Position numbers and translations under genes: made by a program
Shown: positions 1-6,834 of the stretch, one piece after another
Layout: every line of letters begins with the position of its first letter
Numbering within the stretch: the first letter of the stretch is position 1
The notes under the pieces: generated by a model
What the model was told of the DNA's origin: nothing
Seen by the model: only the letters and a program-made list of their open reading frames with translations
Database searches by the model: none
Assembly (NCBI RefSeq): GCF_020510445.1
Contig: NZ_JAHBAG010000001.1
Coordinates: forward strand, 3,014,501 to 3,078,500
Direction of reading: 5' to 3'
Length of the DNA stretch: 64,000 nt
Origin: Hydrogenophaga taeniospiralis
GTDB lineage: Bacteria > Pseudomonadota > Gammaproteobacteria > Burkholderiales > Burkholderiaceae_C

Positions 1-696
1 GACGAGCAGGTTTACGCGGCCTGGCTGGCGGAGCGCAAGGAGAAAGGGCAGAGCGACTTCATGCCGCTGCACCTGCAGCGCGTGCTGGTGATCAGTGTGG
101 TGTTTCGCAACGCCGAGGGGCTGCGCATCCATTCCTTCGTGGACCGCGATGGCCAGAGCGAAGGCAAGGTCGTGCAGACCTTCTTCAACACCATTGAAAA
201 GCACCAGCCCCAGCTGGTGAGTTGGAACGGCGGCGGCTTTGACCTGCCGGTGCTGCACTACCGCGGTCTGCGCCACGGCGTGGAAGCCAGCAAGTACTGG
301 GACATGGGTGAGGACGACCGCGAGTACAAGTGGAACAACTACATCGGTCGTTACCACATGCGCCACCTGGACCTGATGGACCTGCTGGCGATGTACAGCC
401 CGAAGAACAATGCGCCGCTCGATGCCATGGCCAAGCTTTGCGGTTTTCCCGGCAAGCTCGGCATGGATGGCTCGCAGGTGTACGCGCAATACCTCGCCGG
501 GCAGACCGATGACATCCGCCGCTACTGCGAGACCGACGTGATGAATACCTACCTGGTGTATTGCCGTTTCCAGAAGATGCGTGGCGGCCTGACCGAGGCC
601 GAGTACGAGCAGGAGATCACCCACGTCAAAGAGACCCTGGGTCAACTGGCGCCCACCGAGAGCCACTGGGACGAGTACCTCAAAGCCTGGGCTTGA
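1..696 (+). CDS. PolB-like 3'-5' exonuclease, 5'-truncated
   Basis: The reading frame is open from base 1, so the true start lies upstream of the window; the first in-frame ATG is at 61 but the preceding codons continue the protein. The product resembles the predicted 3'-5' exonucleases related to the exonuclease domain of DNA polymerase B (DEDDy superfamily). Visible support is the Exo II-like segment SWNGGGFDLPVLHYRG and the Exo III-like segment RRYCETDVMNTYL with its conserved Tyr and Asp. The Exo I motif (DxE) would lie in the missing N-terminal part. It probably trims DNA or RNA 3' ends; the physiological substrate of this family is not established. It precedes rlmD by 37 bases on the same strand and may be cotranscribed with it. 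Confidence 0.85.
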   Translation, partial: DEQVYAAWLAERKEKGQSDFMPLHLQRVLVISVVFRNAEGLRIHSFVDRDGQSEGKVVQTFFNTIEKHQPQLVSWNGGGFDLPVLHYRGLRHGVEASKYWDMGEDDREYKWNNYIGRYHMRHLDLMDLLAMYSPKNNAPLDAMAKLCGFPGKLGMDGSQVYAQYLAGQTDDIRRYCETDVMNTYLVYCRFQKMRGGLTEAEYEQEITHVKETLGQLAPTESHWDEYLKAWA

Positions 697-733
697 AGCG
701 GCATCCCGTCTCGCGTCCTGAGACAATTGGAGG

Positions 734-2200
734 ATGACCGCACCCCTCGCCCACGAAAACAGCCTGCTCACCACCGCGCGCGACGACGCGCCCGCCGCCG
801 CCGACGCCTCCTTGCCCGAGGGCTGGCTGGCGGTCGAATCCCTCGACATCGATGCCCAGGGCATCGCCCGCCGCCCGGACGGCAAAGTCGTCTTCATCGA
901 AGGCGCCTTGCCCTTCGAGGTGGTCAGCACCAGCGTGCACCGCAAGAAGAACAACTGGGAGGCGGGCGTCGTCACCGCCATCCACCGCGAATCCTCGCAG
1001 CGCGTGCGCCCGGGTTGCCCGCATTTCGGGCTGCACGCCGGCGCCTGTGGCGGCTGCAAGATGCAGCACCTGCACGAGGGCGCTCAGGTGGCCATCAAGC
1101 AGCGCGTGTTGGAGGACAACCTCTGGCACCTGGGCAAGGTGAAGGCGCAGACGATGCTGCGCCCCATCGAAGGACCGGCCTGGGGCTACCGCTACCGCGC
1201 ACGCCTGTCGGTGCGTTTCGTGCACAAGAAGGGCGAGGTGCTGATCGGCTTTCACGAGCGCAAGAGTCGCTACGTGGCCGACATGCAGGTCTGCCCGGTG
1301 CTGCCCCCCCACGTGAGCGCGATGATGATGCCGCTGCGCGAGCTGATCTTCGGCATGGACGCGCGCGAAACCTGCCCGCAGATCGAATTGGCCTGTGGCG
1401 ACGAGGTCACGGCGCTGGTGCTGCGCCACCTGGAGCCTCTGTCCGAAGACGATACGGCCCGGCTGCGCGCTTTTGGCGCGCAACACGGTGTGCAGTGGTG
1501 GTTGCAGGCCAAGGGGCCGGACACCGTGAAGCTGCTGGACGAGGGTGGGCCGCTGTTGTCGTATGCGCTGCCCGACTTCGGCATCACCATGCCGTTCAAG
1601 CCCACCGATTTCACCCAGGTCAATCCACACATCAACCGCGTGCTGGTGACGCGTGCACTGCGCCTGCTGGAGGCCCGGAAACCTGAGCGCGTGATCGACT
1701 GGTTCTGTGGTTTGGGCAATTTCACCCTGCCCATTGCCACCCAGGCGGGCGAGGTGCTGGGTATCGAGGGCAGCGAGACCCTGGTGGCGCGTTCACGCGA
1801 AAACCTGGCCGGCAACCAGGCCGGGCGAACCACCCCGCTGGCGCCCACCCGCTTCGTGGCGCGCAACCTGTTCGAGATGACGCCGGCCCAGCTGGTGGCC
1901 GACGGTGTGGCTGACAAATGGCTGGTCGATCCGCCGCGCGAAGGCGCATTCGCGCTCGCCAAGGCGCTGGCCGACCTGCACCAGCAGCCCGAACTGCGGG
2001 GTGGCTGGACGCCCCCGCGGCGCATCGTCTATGTGAGTTGCAACCCGGCCACGCTGGCGCGCGACGCCGGGTTGATGGTGCACCAGGCCGGCTACCGTTG
2101 CCTGGCTGCTGGCGTGGTGAACATGTTTCCGCACACGGCGCACGTGGAGAGCATGGCGGTGTTCGAACTGGACTCTGCCGACACGACGCCCGCGGGTTGA
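734..2200 (+). CDS. rlmD: 23S rRNA (uracil-C5)-methyltransferase RlmD
   Basis: RlmD (RumA) uses S-adenosylmethionine to methylate C5 of U1939 in 23S rRNA. The 488-residue protein has an N-terminal TRAM-like region, then the iron-sulfur cysteine cluster ([13 protein letters not shown] and later MQVCPVL), and a C-terminal Rossmann methyltransferase domain. The domain shows [10 protein letters not shown] for SAM binding, VDPPREG, and the catalytic [12 protein letters not shown] with Cys436. Length is slightly above the family norm of about 430-480 residues because of an N-terminal extension of about 25 residues. The ATG at 734 follows GGAGG with very short spacing. RlmC and TrmA relatives share the fold, but the four-cysteine cluster and the length favour RlmD. 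Confidence 0.93.
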   Translation: MTAPLAHENSLLTTARDDAPAAADASLPEGWLAVESLDIDAQGIARRPDGKVVFIEGALPFEVVSTSVHRKKNNWEAGVVTAIHRESSQRVRPGCPHFGLHAGACGGCKMQHLHEGAQVAIKQRVLEDNLWHLGKVKAQTMLRPIEGPAWGYRYRARLSVRFVHKKGEVLIGFHERKSRYVADMQVCPVLPPHVSAMMMPLRELIFGMDARETCPQIELACGDEVTALVLRHLEPLSEDDTARLRAFGAQHGVQWWLQAKGPDTVKLLDEGGPLLSYALPDFGITMPFKPTDFTQVNPHINRVLVTRALRLLEARKPERVIDWFCGLGNFTLPIATQAGEVLGIEGSETLVARSRENLAGNQAGRTTPLAPTRFVARNLFEMTPAQLVADGVADKWLVDPPREGAFALAKALADLHQQPELRGGWTPPRRIVYVSCNPATLARDAGLMVHQAGYRCLAAGVVNMFPHTAHVESMAVFELDSADTTPAG

Positions 2201-2216
2201 AACGCCGAGCGGCGTT

Positions 2217-2573
2217 TCAGGAGTTGCGCGAGCGGGTGGACGCCTTGTTGGACGGGGTCTCGATCTCGTCGATCACTTCGGGCTCGGCGCGCGAGGGGCC
2301 GGGCGTGTTCGGCATGCCGACGACCGCGTTGTCGCGCATGTACTGGTCCATGTCCTTCCAGCCGGCAAACACCGCGGCCTTGCCGGCCTTGGGGTTGCTG
2401 GAAAAACACTCCTCGATGCCGCGCACCGCGTAGCGGCAGGCGCTGCCAATGGCCCGGGCTTCGGCTTCCTTGCGGGCGTTCACCTGGGTCGCGGTTTCGA
2501 TGCCCAGCGCGTCGCAGCCGGCCAGCAGGCTGGCGGTGATCAGCAGGCCAAGGGTGAGGGCGGTGTGTCGCAT
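2217..2573 (-). CDS. putative lipoprotein, 118 aa
   Basis: A short protein with a classical lipoprotein signal: a hydrophobic stretch ending in SLLAGCDALG, where the Cys is the predicted lipidation site. The mature part is about 100 residues, with two further Cys residues (SACRYAVRGIEECF) that could form a disulfide, and a polar C-terminus. I start at the ATG at 2573 because it places the signal peptide at the N-terminus; the frame is open further upstream but reads into a terminator hairpin. Its 3' end converges on rlmD with 16 bases between the stop codons. I do not recognise a named domain, and the function is unknown. Confidence 0.72.
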   Translation of the reverse strand: MRHTALTLGLLITASLLAGCDALGIETATQVNARKEAEARAIGSACRYAVRGIEECFSSNPKAGKAAVFAGWKDMDQYMRDNAVVGMPNTPGPSRAEPEVIDEIETPSNKASTRSRNS

Positions 2574-2673
2574 GGTGGTTCGGGTGGGGTTTGAAGGTTC
2601 TTTCGGCGTTTTCTCCGCGAACTTGATGCCCGCTCCCAGGCCCCACACCGTGCCGGGCATCGAACAGGCAAAG

Positions 2674-2697
2674 AAAAAGGACCCGAAGGTCCTTTTT
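2674..2697 (-). terminator. rho-independent terminator after the Bax-inhibitor gene
   Basis: Inverted repeat AAAAAGGACC / GGTCCTTTTT (2674-2683 and 2688-2697) with loop CGAA. It sits 19 bases past the stop of the minus-strand gene ending at 2716 and gives a U-run on that strand. It separates that gene from the lipoprotein gene starting at 2573. Confidence 0.8.
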
Positions 2698-2715
2698 CCG
2701 GGAAGCGTTGAAGAC

Positions 2716-3411
2716 TCAGTCGCGCTCGCCGCCAAAGATGCCCAGCAGGGCCAGCAGGCTCTGGAAGATGTTGAACAGGCTCAGGTACAGGCCCAGCGTG
2801 GCACTGATGTAGTTGGTTTCGCCGCCGTCCACGATGCGCTTGAGGTCGTACAGCAGGTACATGCTGAACACCACGATGGCCAGGGTGGCGATGGCGGCCA
2901 TGCCGGCCGTGCTGCCCACGAAGACGTTGATGATGGCGCCCACCATGATGGCCAGTGCGCCGACAAACAGCCACTTGCCCATGCCGGAGAGGTCGCGCTT
3001 GATCACGGTCGAGAGGTTGGCCATGACCAGGAACACGCCGGCCGTGCCGCCGAACGCCGTCATGATCAGGCTGGAGCCGTTGCTGAAGCCCAGCACGGCG
3101 GCCAGCATGCGCGAGAGCATGAGGCCCATGAAGAAGGTGAAGGCCAGCAGCACCGGCACGCCGGCGGCCGAGTTCTTGGTTTTTTCGATCGCGAACATGA
3201 AGCCAAAGGCGCCGCCCAGAAAGACGATCAGGCCCAGGCCACCGGTCAGGCCAGCGGTGATGCCGGTCTGCACACCGATCCAGGCTCCCAGCACGGTGGG
3301 CAGCATGGACAGCGCGAGCAGCCAATAGGTGTTGCGCATCACCCGGTTGCGCAGTGCATCGGAGGAAACGGCGGTGCCGAAGCGGCCGCTGGTTTGCGTG
3401 TGGTCGGTCAT
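2716..3411 (-). CDS. Bax inhibitor-1/YccA family membrane protein
   Basis: A 231-residue integral membrane protein of the Bax inhibitor-1 (UPF0005, YccA/YbhL) family, with about seven hydrophobic helices from residue 28 onward (for example LLALSMLPTVLGAWIG, LAIMVGAIINVFVGS) and the family's acidic C-terminal segment YDLKRIVDGGE. Bacterial members are proposed pH-sensitive calcium leak channels or FtsH modulators; the role here is inferred from family only. The ATG at 3411 is preferred because GGAG lies nine bases upstream on the minus strand; an in-frame ATG at 3432 would add seven residues. It is monocistronic, closed by the hairpin at 2674-2697. Confidence 0.9.
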   Translation of the reverse strand: MTDHTQTSGRFGTAVSSDALRNRVMRNTYWLLALSMLPTVLGAWIGVQTGITAGLTGGLGLIVFLGGAFGFMFAIEKTKNSAAGVPVLLAFTFFMGLMLSRMLAAVLGFSNGSSLIMTAFGGTAGVFLVMANLSTVIKRDLSGMGKWLFVGALAIMVGAIINVFVGSTAGMAAIATLAIVVFSMYLLYDLKRIVDGGETNYISATLGLYLSLFNIFQSLLALLGIFGGERD

Positions 3412-3664
3412 GGTGGTGAGCTCCTTCATCATCTGACTCGGTGATCGGGTTGTCGGCCCTCTGCTTCCAAGGGGTCAACGGCGTGTGTTGCATTGTAGGC
3501 CGCAGGGGGTCATGGGCTGACGGCCGGGCGATCCCCCGCCGTCGATAGGGTCACTTGCCATGCCAAACCCCTGTGGGGAGGGCCATCCCCGTCACCGGGC
3601 GCCTGAGCGTTTAAGCTTGGCGCCTGCAACCCTTTCTCAGACACCTTAACCGGGGCAATAGTTC

Positions 3665-4072
3665 ATGAAAAACAAAGCCGTGCTCGAACTCGCCGACGTC
3701 AAACTCATCGCAGCGGCGGCCGAGGCCGAAGCGCTGAAAAACAACTGGGCCGTCACATTCGCCGTCGTCGACGACGGCGGCCACCTGCTGTGGCTGCAGC
3801 GCCTGGACGGCGCGCCCGCCATCTCCTCGCACATCGCACCGGCCAAGGCGCACACGGCGGCGCTGGGGCGGCGTGAGAGCAAGGTCTACGAGGACGTGAT
3901 CAACCAGGGCCGGGTGTCGTTCCTGAGCGCGCCGGTGGTGGCGGGCATGCTCGAAGGCGGTGTCCCGGTCATGAAAGACGGCCAGTGCATTGGCGCTGTG
4001 GGCGTGAGTGGCGTGAAGTCGGCCGAAGACGCGCAGATTGCCCGCGCGGGCATTGCCGCTCTTGGGTTGTGA
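3665..4072 (+). CDS. GlcG/HbpS family haem-binding protein
   Basis: A 135-residue protein of the GlcG/HbpS (DUF336) family: the whole length fits one domain, with typical motifs AVVDDGGHLLWLQRLDGAP and VMKDGQCIGAVGVSG and a terminal helix. Some members bind haem, others sit beside glycolate or diol-utilisation genes; in this window it lies next to haem uptake genes, though in the opposite orientation and separated by a dispersed repeat. No signal peptide is visible, so it is probably cytoplasmic. The biochemical role in this organism is not known. Confidence 0.82.
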   Translation: MKNKAVLELADVKLIAAAAEAEALKNNWAVTFAVVDDGGHLLWLQRLDGAPAISSHIAPAKAHTAALGRRESKVYEDVINQGRVSFLSAPVVAGMLEGGVPVMKDGQCIGAVGVSGVKSAEDAQIARAGIAALGL

Positions 4073-4079
4073 ACAAGTA

Positions 4080-4158
4080 CCCCTGCCGCGCTGCGCGCGA
4101 CCCCCTCAAGGGGGCGATGCGAGTGGCCCGGCAAAGCCGGTTCCACCGCATCCTGGGC
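4080..4158 (+). repeat. dispersed intergenic repeat, copy 1
   Basis: About 79 bp beginning eight bases after the stop codon at 4072. It has a GC-rich hairpin (GCCGCGC... GCGCG), a second hairpin CCCCCTCAAGGGGG, then the conserved tail GGCCCGGCAAAGCCGGTTCC and CGCATCCTGGGC. The same architecture recurs at 12317-12404, 34363-34449 and, inverted, 34504-34588. The remaining bases to 4328 show no gene. Confidence 0.75.
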
Positions 4159-4328
4159 TGAGTTGCTGCAGCATCAATTTGGTCACGCGGGGAAAAAATG
4201 CCTGGCTATCGGAAGCGGTGCTTCCCTGGCTGGCTAAAAACGACGCGCTGGGAAGGTGAAATCCCCGCGTCGCCCCACGATGAAAAAAGGGTCTTGGTCA
4301 GCGGTCGCGGCCATGCACCGCGCAGCAT

Positions 4329-4541
4329 TTATTTGGTCAGTATGAGCTTGCCCTGGCGGGTGGTCTGCAGCCGGTAGAGCGCACCGTTGTGGCTGATGGC
4401 GACCGCTTTGTGGCCGCGCAGCACGTCCTGGCTGGCGAGCACGGGCTGAGTTCCTTCGGCCGGGATCGCGGCGAGGTCGGGCCCGGCCGAAGACTGCGGG
4501 CGGGTCTGGGGGCTGGGTGGACGGTGCATGGCGTTTTCCAT
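4329..4541 (-). CDS. hemP: hemin uptake protein HemP
   Basis: A small protein (70 residues from the ATG at 4541) whose C-terminal 30 residues carry the HemP signature: SQDVLRGHKAVAISHNGA followed by YRLQTTRQGKLILTK. HemP proteins accompany haem or siderophore uptake genes; in Burkholderia relatives HemP acts as a regulator needed for haem receptor expression, so a regulatory role is possible. It is the last gene of the tonB-exbB-exbD unit. An alternative TTG start at 4571 would overlap the exbD stop by a TTGA and add ten residues; I prefer the ATG because the extra residues are not conserved in character and no ribosome binding site favours the TTG. Confidence 0.85.
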   Translation of the reverse strand: MENAMHRPPSPQTRPQSSAGPDLAAIPAEGTQPVLASQDVLRGHKAVAISHNGALYRLQTTRQGKLILTK

Positions 4542-4567
4542 TGGGTGGGTTGACTCGGCCGGTTGGC

Positions 4568-4987
4568 TCAAGGGGACGCCGTGGTCGGCTCGGTGATGAA
4601 ACCGATCTTGCGCACGCCCGCGCGCTGCGCGGCGGCCATGGCCAGGGCCACGCGCTCATAGCGCACCGCCTTGTCGCCACGGATGTGCAGCTCGGGTTGT
4701 GGCTGCTGGGCTGCGGCAGCGCTCAGGCGCTGTTCGAAATCGGCGTCTTCCACGCGCGCATCGTTCCAGTAGTAGAGGCCGTCGGCGTCCACCGACAGGC
4801 GGATGTTGTCGGGCTTGTCGAGCACCTTCTCGTTGCTGGCGCGCGGCAGGTCCACGTTCACCGCGTGTTTGATCACCGGTACGGTGATGATGAAGATGAT
4901 GAGCAGGACCAGCATGACGTCGATGAACGGGATCATGTTGATCTCGCTGAGCATCTCGTCGCTGTCGTTCTGGGTTCCGATGGCCAT
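4568..4987 (-). CDS. exbD: ExbD-type biopolymer transport protein
   Basis: ExbD, 139 residues, is the inner-membrane partner that with ExbB turns the proton gradient into work on TonB. It shows the expected single N-terminal transmembrane helix (IPFIDVMLVLLIIFIITVPV) containing the essential Asp, preceded by a short cytoplasmic tail, and a periplasmic domain with the motif LSVDADGLYYWND. It is 15 bases from exbB and nearly touches hemP, consistent with one transcript. Confidence 0.93.
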   Translation of the reverse strand: MAIGTQNDSDEMLSEINMIPFIDVMLVLLIIFIITVPVIKHAVNVDLPRASNEKVLDKPDNIRLSVDADGLYYWNDARVEDADFEQRLSAAAAQQPQPELHIRGDKAVRYERVALAMAAAQRAGVRKIGFITEPTTASP

Positions 4988-5002
4988 GGTGATCTTTCGG
5001 GC

Positions 5003-5737
5003 TCAGGCCTTTTTCATCGGCAGCACCTTGGCGTCGCCACCGAGGCTGACGCGGGCGCCGGTGACGAAGTAGGCGTGCAGGTCGTGCGCGAAGCGGTTGA
5101 GCTGGTGGGCAATGCCCTTGTTGCCGCGCACCAGCGCGTTGTAGCCCAGCACGGCGGGAATGGCGACCAGCAGGCCCAGAGCGGTCATGATCAGCGCCTC
5201 GCCGATCGGGCCGGCCACCTGGTCGATGCTGACCTGGCCGGCCGCGCCGATGCCCAGCAGCGCGTGGTAGATGCCCCAGACGGTGCCGAACAGGCCGACA
5301 AAGGGCGCGGTGGAGGCCACCGAGGCCAGCACCGACAGGCCGCTCTGCGCGCGCGCCTGGTGGTCGTCCACGCTCTTGCGCAGGCAGCGTTCGACCCAGT
5401 CGCTCACGTCCAGGCTGTCGTGCAATTGCGTCCCGGGGCGACCGTCCTTGTGCAGGATGTGACGGGCCGCCTCACGGCCTTCGAGCGCCACGGCGCGAAA
5501 CGGGTTGCCCTCGGTGGTGCCGAGCTTGTCCAGGCCCTCGGCGAAGTCCGCGCTGTGCCAGAAGCCTTCCACGCCTTTGGCCTGGGCGCGCTGGGCGCGC
5601 TGGTCCAGCGCTTTCCACAGAACGATGATCCAGGTGGCCAGCGACATGGTCAGCAGAATCAGGGCCACGGTCCGGGTGACGGCGTCGCCCTGGGTCCAGA
5701 CGTGGGCGAGGCCGGAGGAGGTGAGAGAGGTGTCCAT
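5003..5737 (-). CDS. exbB: ExbB/TolQ/MotA family proton channel protein
   Basis: A 244-residue ExbB, the proton-channel subunit that powers TonB. Three transmembrane helices are evident: one at residues about 18-38 (VALILLTMSLATWIIVLWKA), and two in the C-terminal half, including VASTAPFVGLFGTVWGIYHA and the hallmark GLLVAIPAVLGYNALVRGNK. The ATG at 5737 is chosen because it places the first helix at the usual distance; the open frame upstream lacks membrane character. It lies 40 bases downstream of tonB and is followed by exbD. Confidence 0.93.
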   Translation of the reverse strand: MDTSLTSSGLAHVWTQGDAVTRTVALILLTMSLATWIIVLWKALDQRAQRAQAKGVEGFWHSADFAEGLDKLGTTEGNPFRAVALEGREAARHILHKDGRPGTQLHDSLDVSDWVERCLRKSVDDHQARAQSGLSVLASVASTAPFVGLFGTVWGIYHALLGIGAAGQVSIDQVAGPIGEALIMTALGLLVAIPAVLGYNALVRGNKGIAHQLNRFAHDLHAYFVTGARVSLGGDAKVLPMKKA

Positions 5738-5777
5738 GAGCGGGAAGGTCCAGTGAAAGTCGGTGAGAGCGGGACGG

Positions 5778-6503
5778 TTATTCAATGACGAAGTGGATCG
5801 GGATGGTGACCCACATGGCTTCAGGCACACCCGCGCGCTTGCCCGGCACGTACCGCCACTTGAGCGCGGTCTGAAGCGCGGTCTGGTCGAGCCGGGCGTA
5901 GCCGCTGGATTGGGACACATCGGCCTTGCTCGCGGTGCCGTTGGGTTCGATGTAGGCTCGGATCCAGACGGTGCCTTCCTCTCCGAGGCGCTCGGAGAGT
6001 TGCGGGTAGGGTGCCTTCGGGTTGCCCAAGAAGGCCGCATTCGACGACGGCGGTTCGATCTTGGGGGGCGCGGGCGGTGCGGGTGGCGTTTCGACGTTGT
6101 TCATCGACGCCGTAAGCGGTTCGGCCGCGGGAGGTGGCTGGGTGGTGCCGGATGGCGCCTCGCTCGCGGGCGCCGGCTTCGGTTCGGCGATGGCCATGGG
6201 TTGAGGGGCCGGTTTGGGCACGGGGCGCTGCTTCTGCACCGGCTCGGGTCGGGGCTCGGGCGGTGGCGGGGTCGGTGTCACCTGCGGTTGCGGTGCTTCG
6301 ATGAACTCGGCCAGCACGTTCACCGGGATCACGAGTTCCACCGCGCGCCGGAGCAGGCCGGCCTGCAGGGCCCACAGGCCCAGCACATGAAAGCCGATCA
6401 CGGCCATCACGATGAACAGGCGACGGTTCATTCGGGGAGCGCGGTTCGGGGCCGACAAGGGCCCAGAAGAAGGGAGCGCAGAGGCTGCGCTGGCGAAACT
6501 CAT
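5778..6503 (-). CDS. tonB: TonB family energy transducer
   Basis: TonB, 241 residues, transmits energy from ExbB/ExbD to outer-membrane receptors. Features in order: a basic N-terminus and signal-anchor helix (RRLFIVMAVIGFHVLGLWAL), a long proline-rich spacer (PTPPPPEPRPEPVQKQRPVP and similar) and the conserved C-terminal domain (YPQLSERLGEEGTVWIRAYI, then SSGYARLDQTALQTALKWRY). The ATG at 6503 is used; a second possible start (MNRRLF) lies about 33 residues inside, directly before the membrane anchor. It follows a 26-codon small gene and leads exbB-exbD-hemP. Confidence 0.93.
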   Translation of the reverse strand: MSFASAASALPSSGPLSAPNRAPRMNRRLFIVMAVIGFHVLGLWALQAGLLRRAVELVIPVNVLAEFIEAPQPQVTPTPPPPEPRPEPVQKQRPVPKPAPQPMAIAEPKPAPASEAPSGTTQPPPAAEPLTASMNNVETPPAPPAPPKIEPPSSNAAFLGNPKAPYPQLSERLGEEGTVWIRAYIEPNGTASKADVSQSSGYARLDQTALQTALKWRYVPGKRAGVPEAMWVTIPIHFVIE

Positions 6504-6571
6504 AGTGTAGGCGTGAGGGGTGGCCGGATGGATGGCGGTGGAGGCGTGTCGGTTGGCTGCGGCGGGCTGTG

Positions 6572-6652
6572 TCACTTCTGGCGCAGAACCCACCACGCCG
6601 CGCCCAGGATCAGCAGCAGACTGCCGCCCAGGATGGAGATGCTGATGCCCAT
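6572..6652 (-). CDS. 26-residue single-helix membrane peptide upstream of tonB
   Basis: A short open frame, MGISISILGGSLLLILGAAW then WVLRQK, starts with ATG at 6652 and ends in TGA at 6572. It is preceded by a good ribosome binding site (GGAAAGGA, about seven bases before the ATG) and lies between the Fur-type promoter and tonB, so it would be the first gene of the transcript. Nearly the whole peptide is one hydrophobic helix ending in a basic tail, as in small auxiliary subunits of membrane complexes. Function unknown; a leader peptide or an accessory of the TonB-ExbB-ExbD motor are both possible. Confidence 0.6.
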   Translation of the reverse strand: MGISISILGGSLLLILGAAWWVLRQK

Positions 6653-6688
6653 GATCGTCCTTTCCAGAGGGTTGGGTGCGATGCACAA

Positions 6689-6714
6689 ATTATAAATGCG
6701 AATCTGTCGCATTT
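6689..6714 (-). promoter_or_regulatory. promoter with Fur-like operator for the tonB unit
   Basis: A perfect inverted repeat AAATGCGA-ATCTG-TCGCATTT occupies 6694-6714 and overlaps, by one base, a consensus -10 box TATAAT read on the minus strand (6694-6689). The arms match the GCGAAT-type half-sites of betaproteobacterial Fur boxes. The palindrome would cover the -10/-35 spacer, so iron-loaded Fur should block transcription of the small peptide, tonB, exbB, exbD and hemP. No good -35 hexamer is visible. Confidence 0.65.
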
Positions 6715-6834
6715 ACTATTTTCGGGCGTTTTTTTGAATCAGCCGGCGATGGGGTTGCTGCGTGCAGCGTTTTTGTTATATGCAGGATCGGCGACGCGCT
6801 GCGCGCCGCCGATCACAGGCCTCCCTGCGGTGCT

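Noticed and set aside
6750..6780. Possible terminator between the tonB promoter and the receptor gene
   Set aside because: The only dyad, GCTGC-GT-GCAGC, has a two-base loop and the T-run is on the wrong strand for the receptor transcript.
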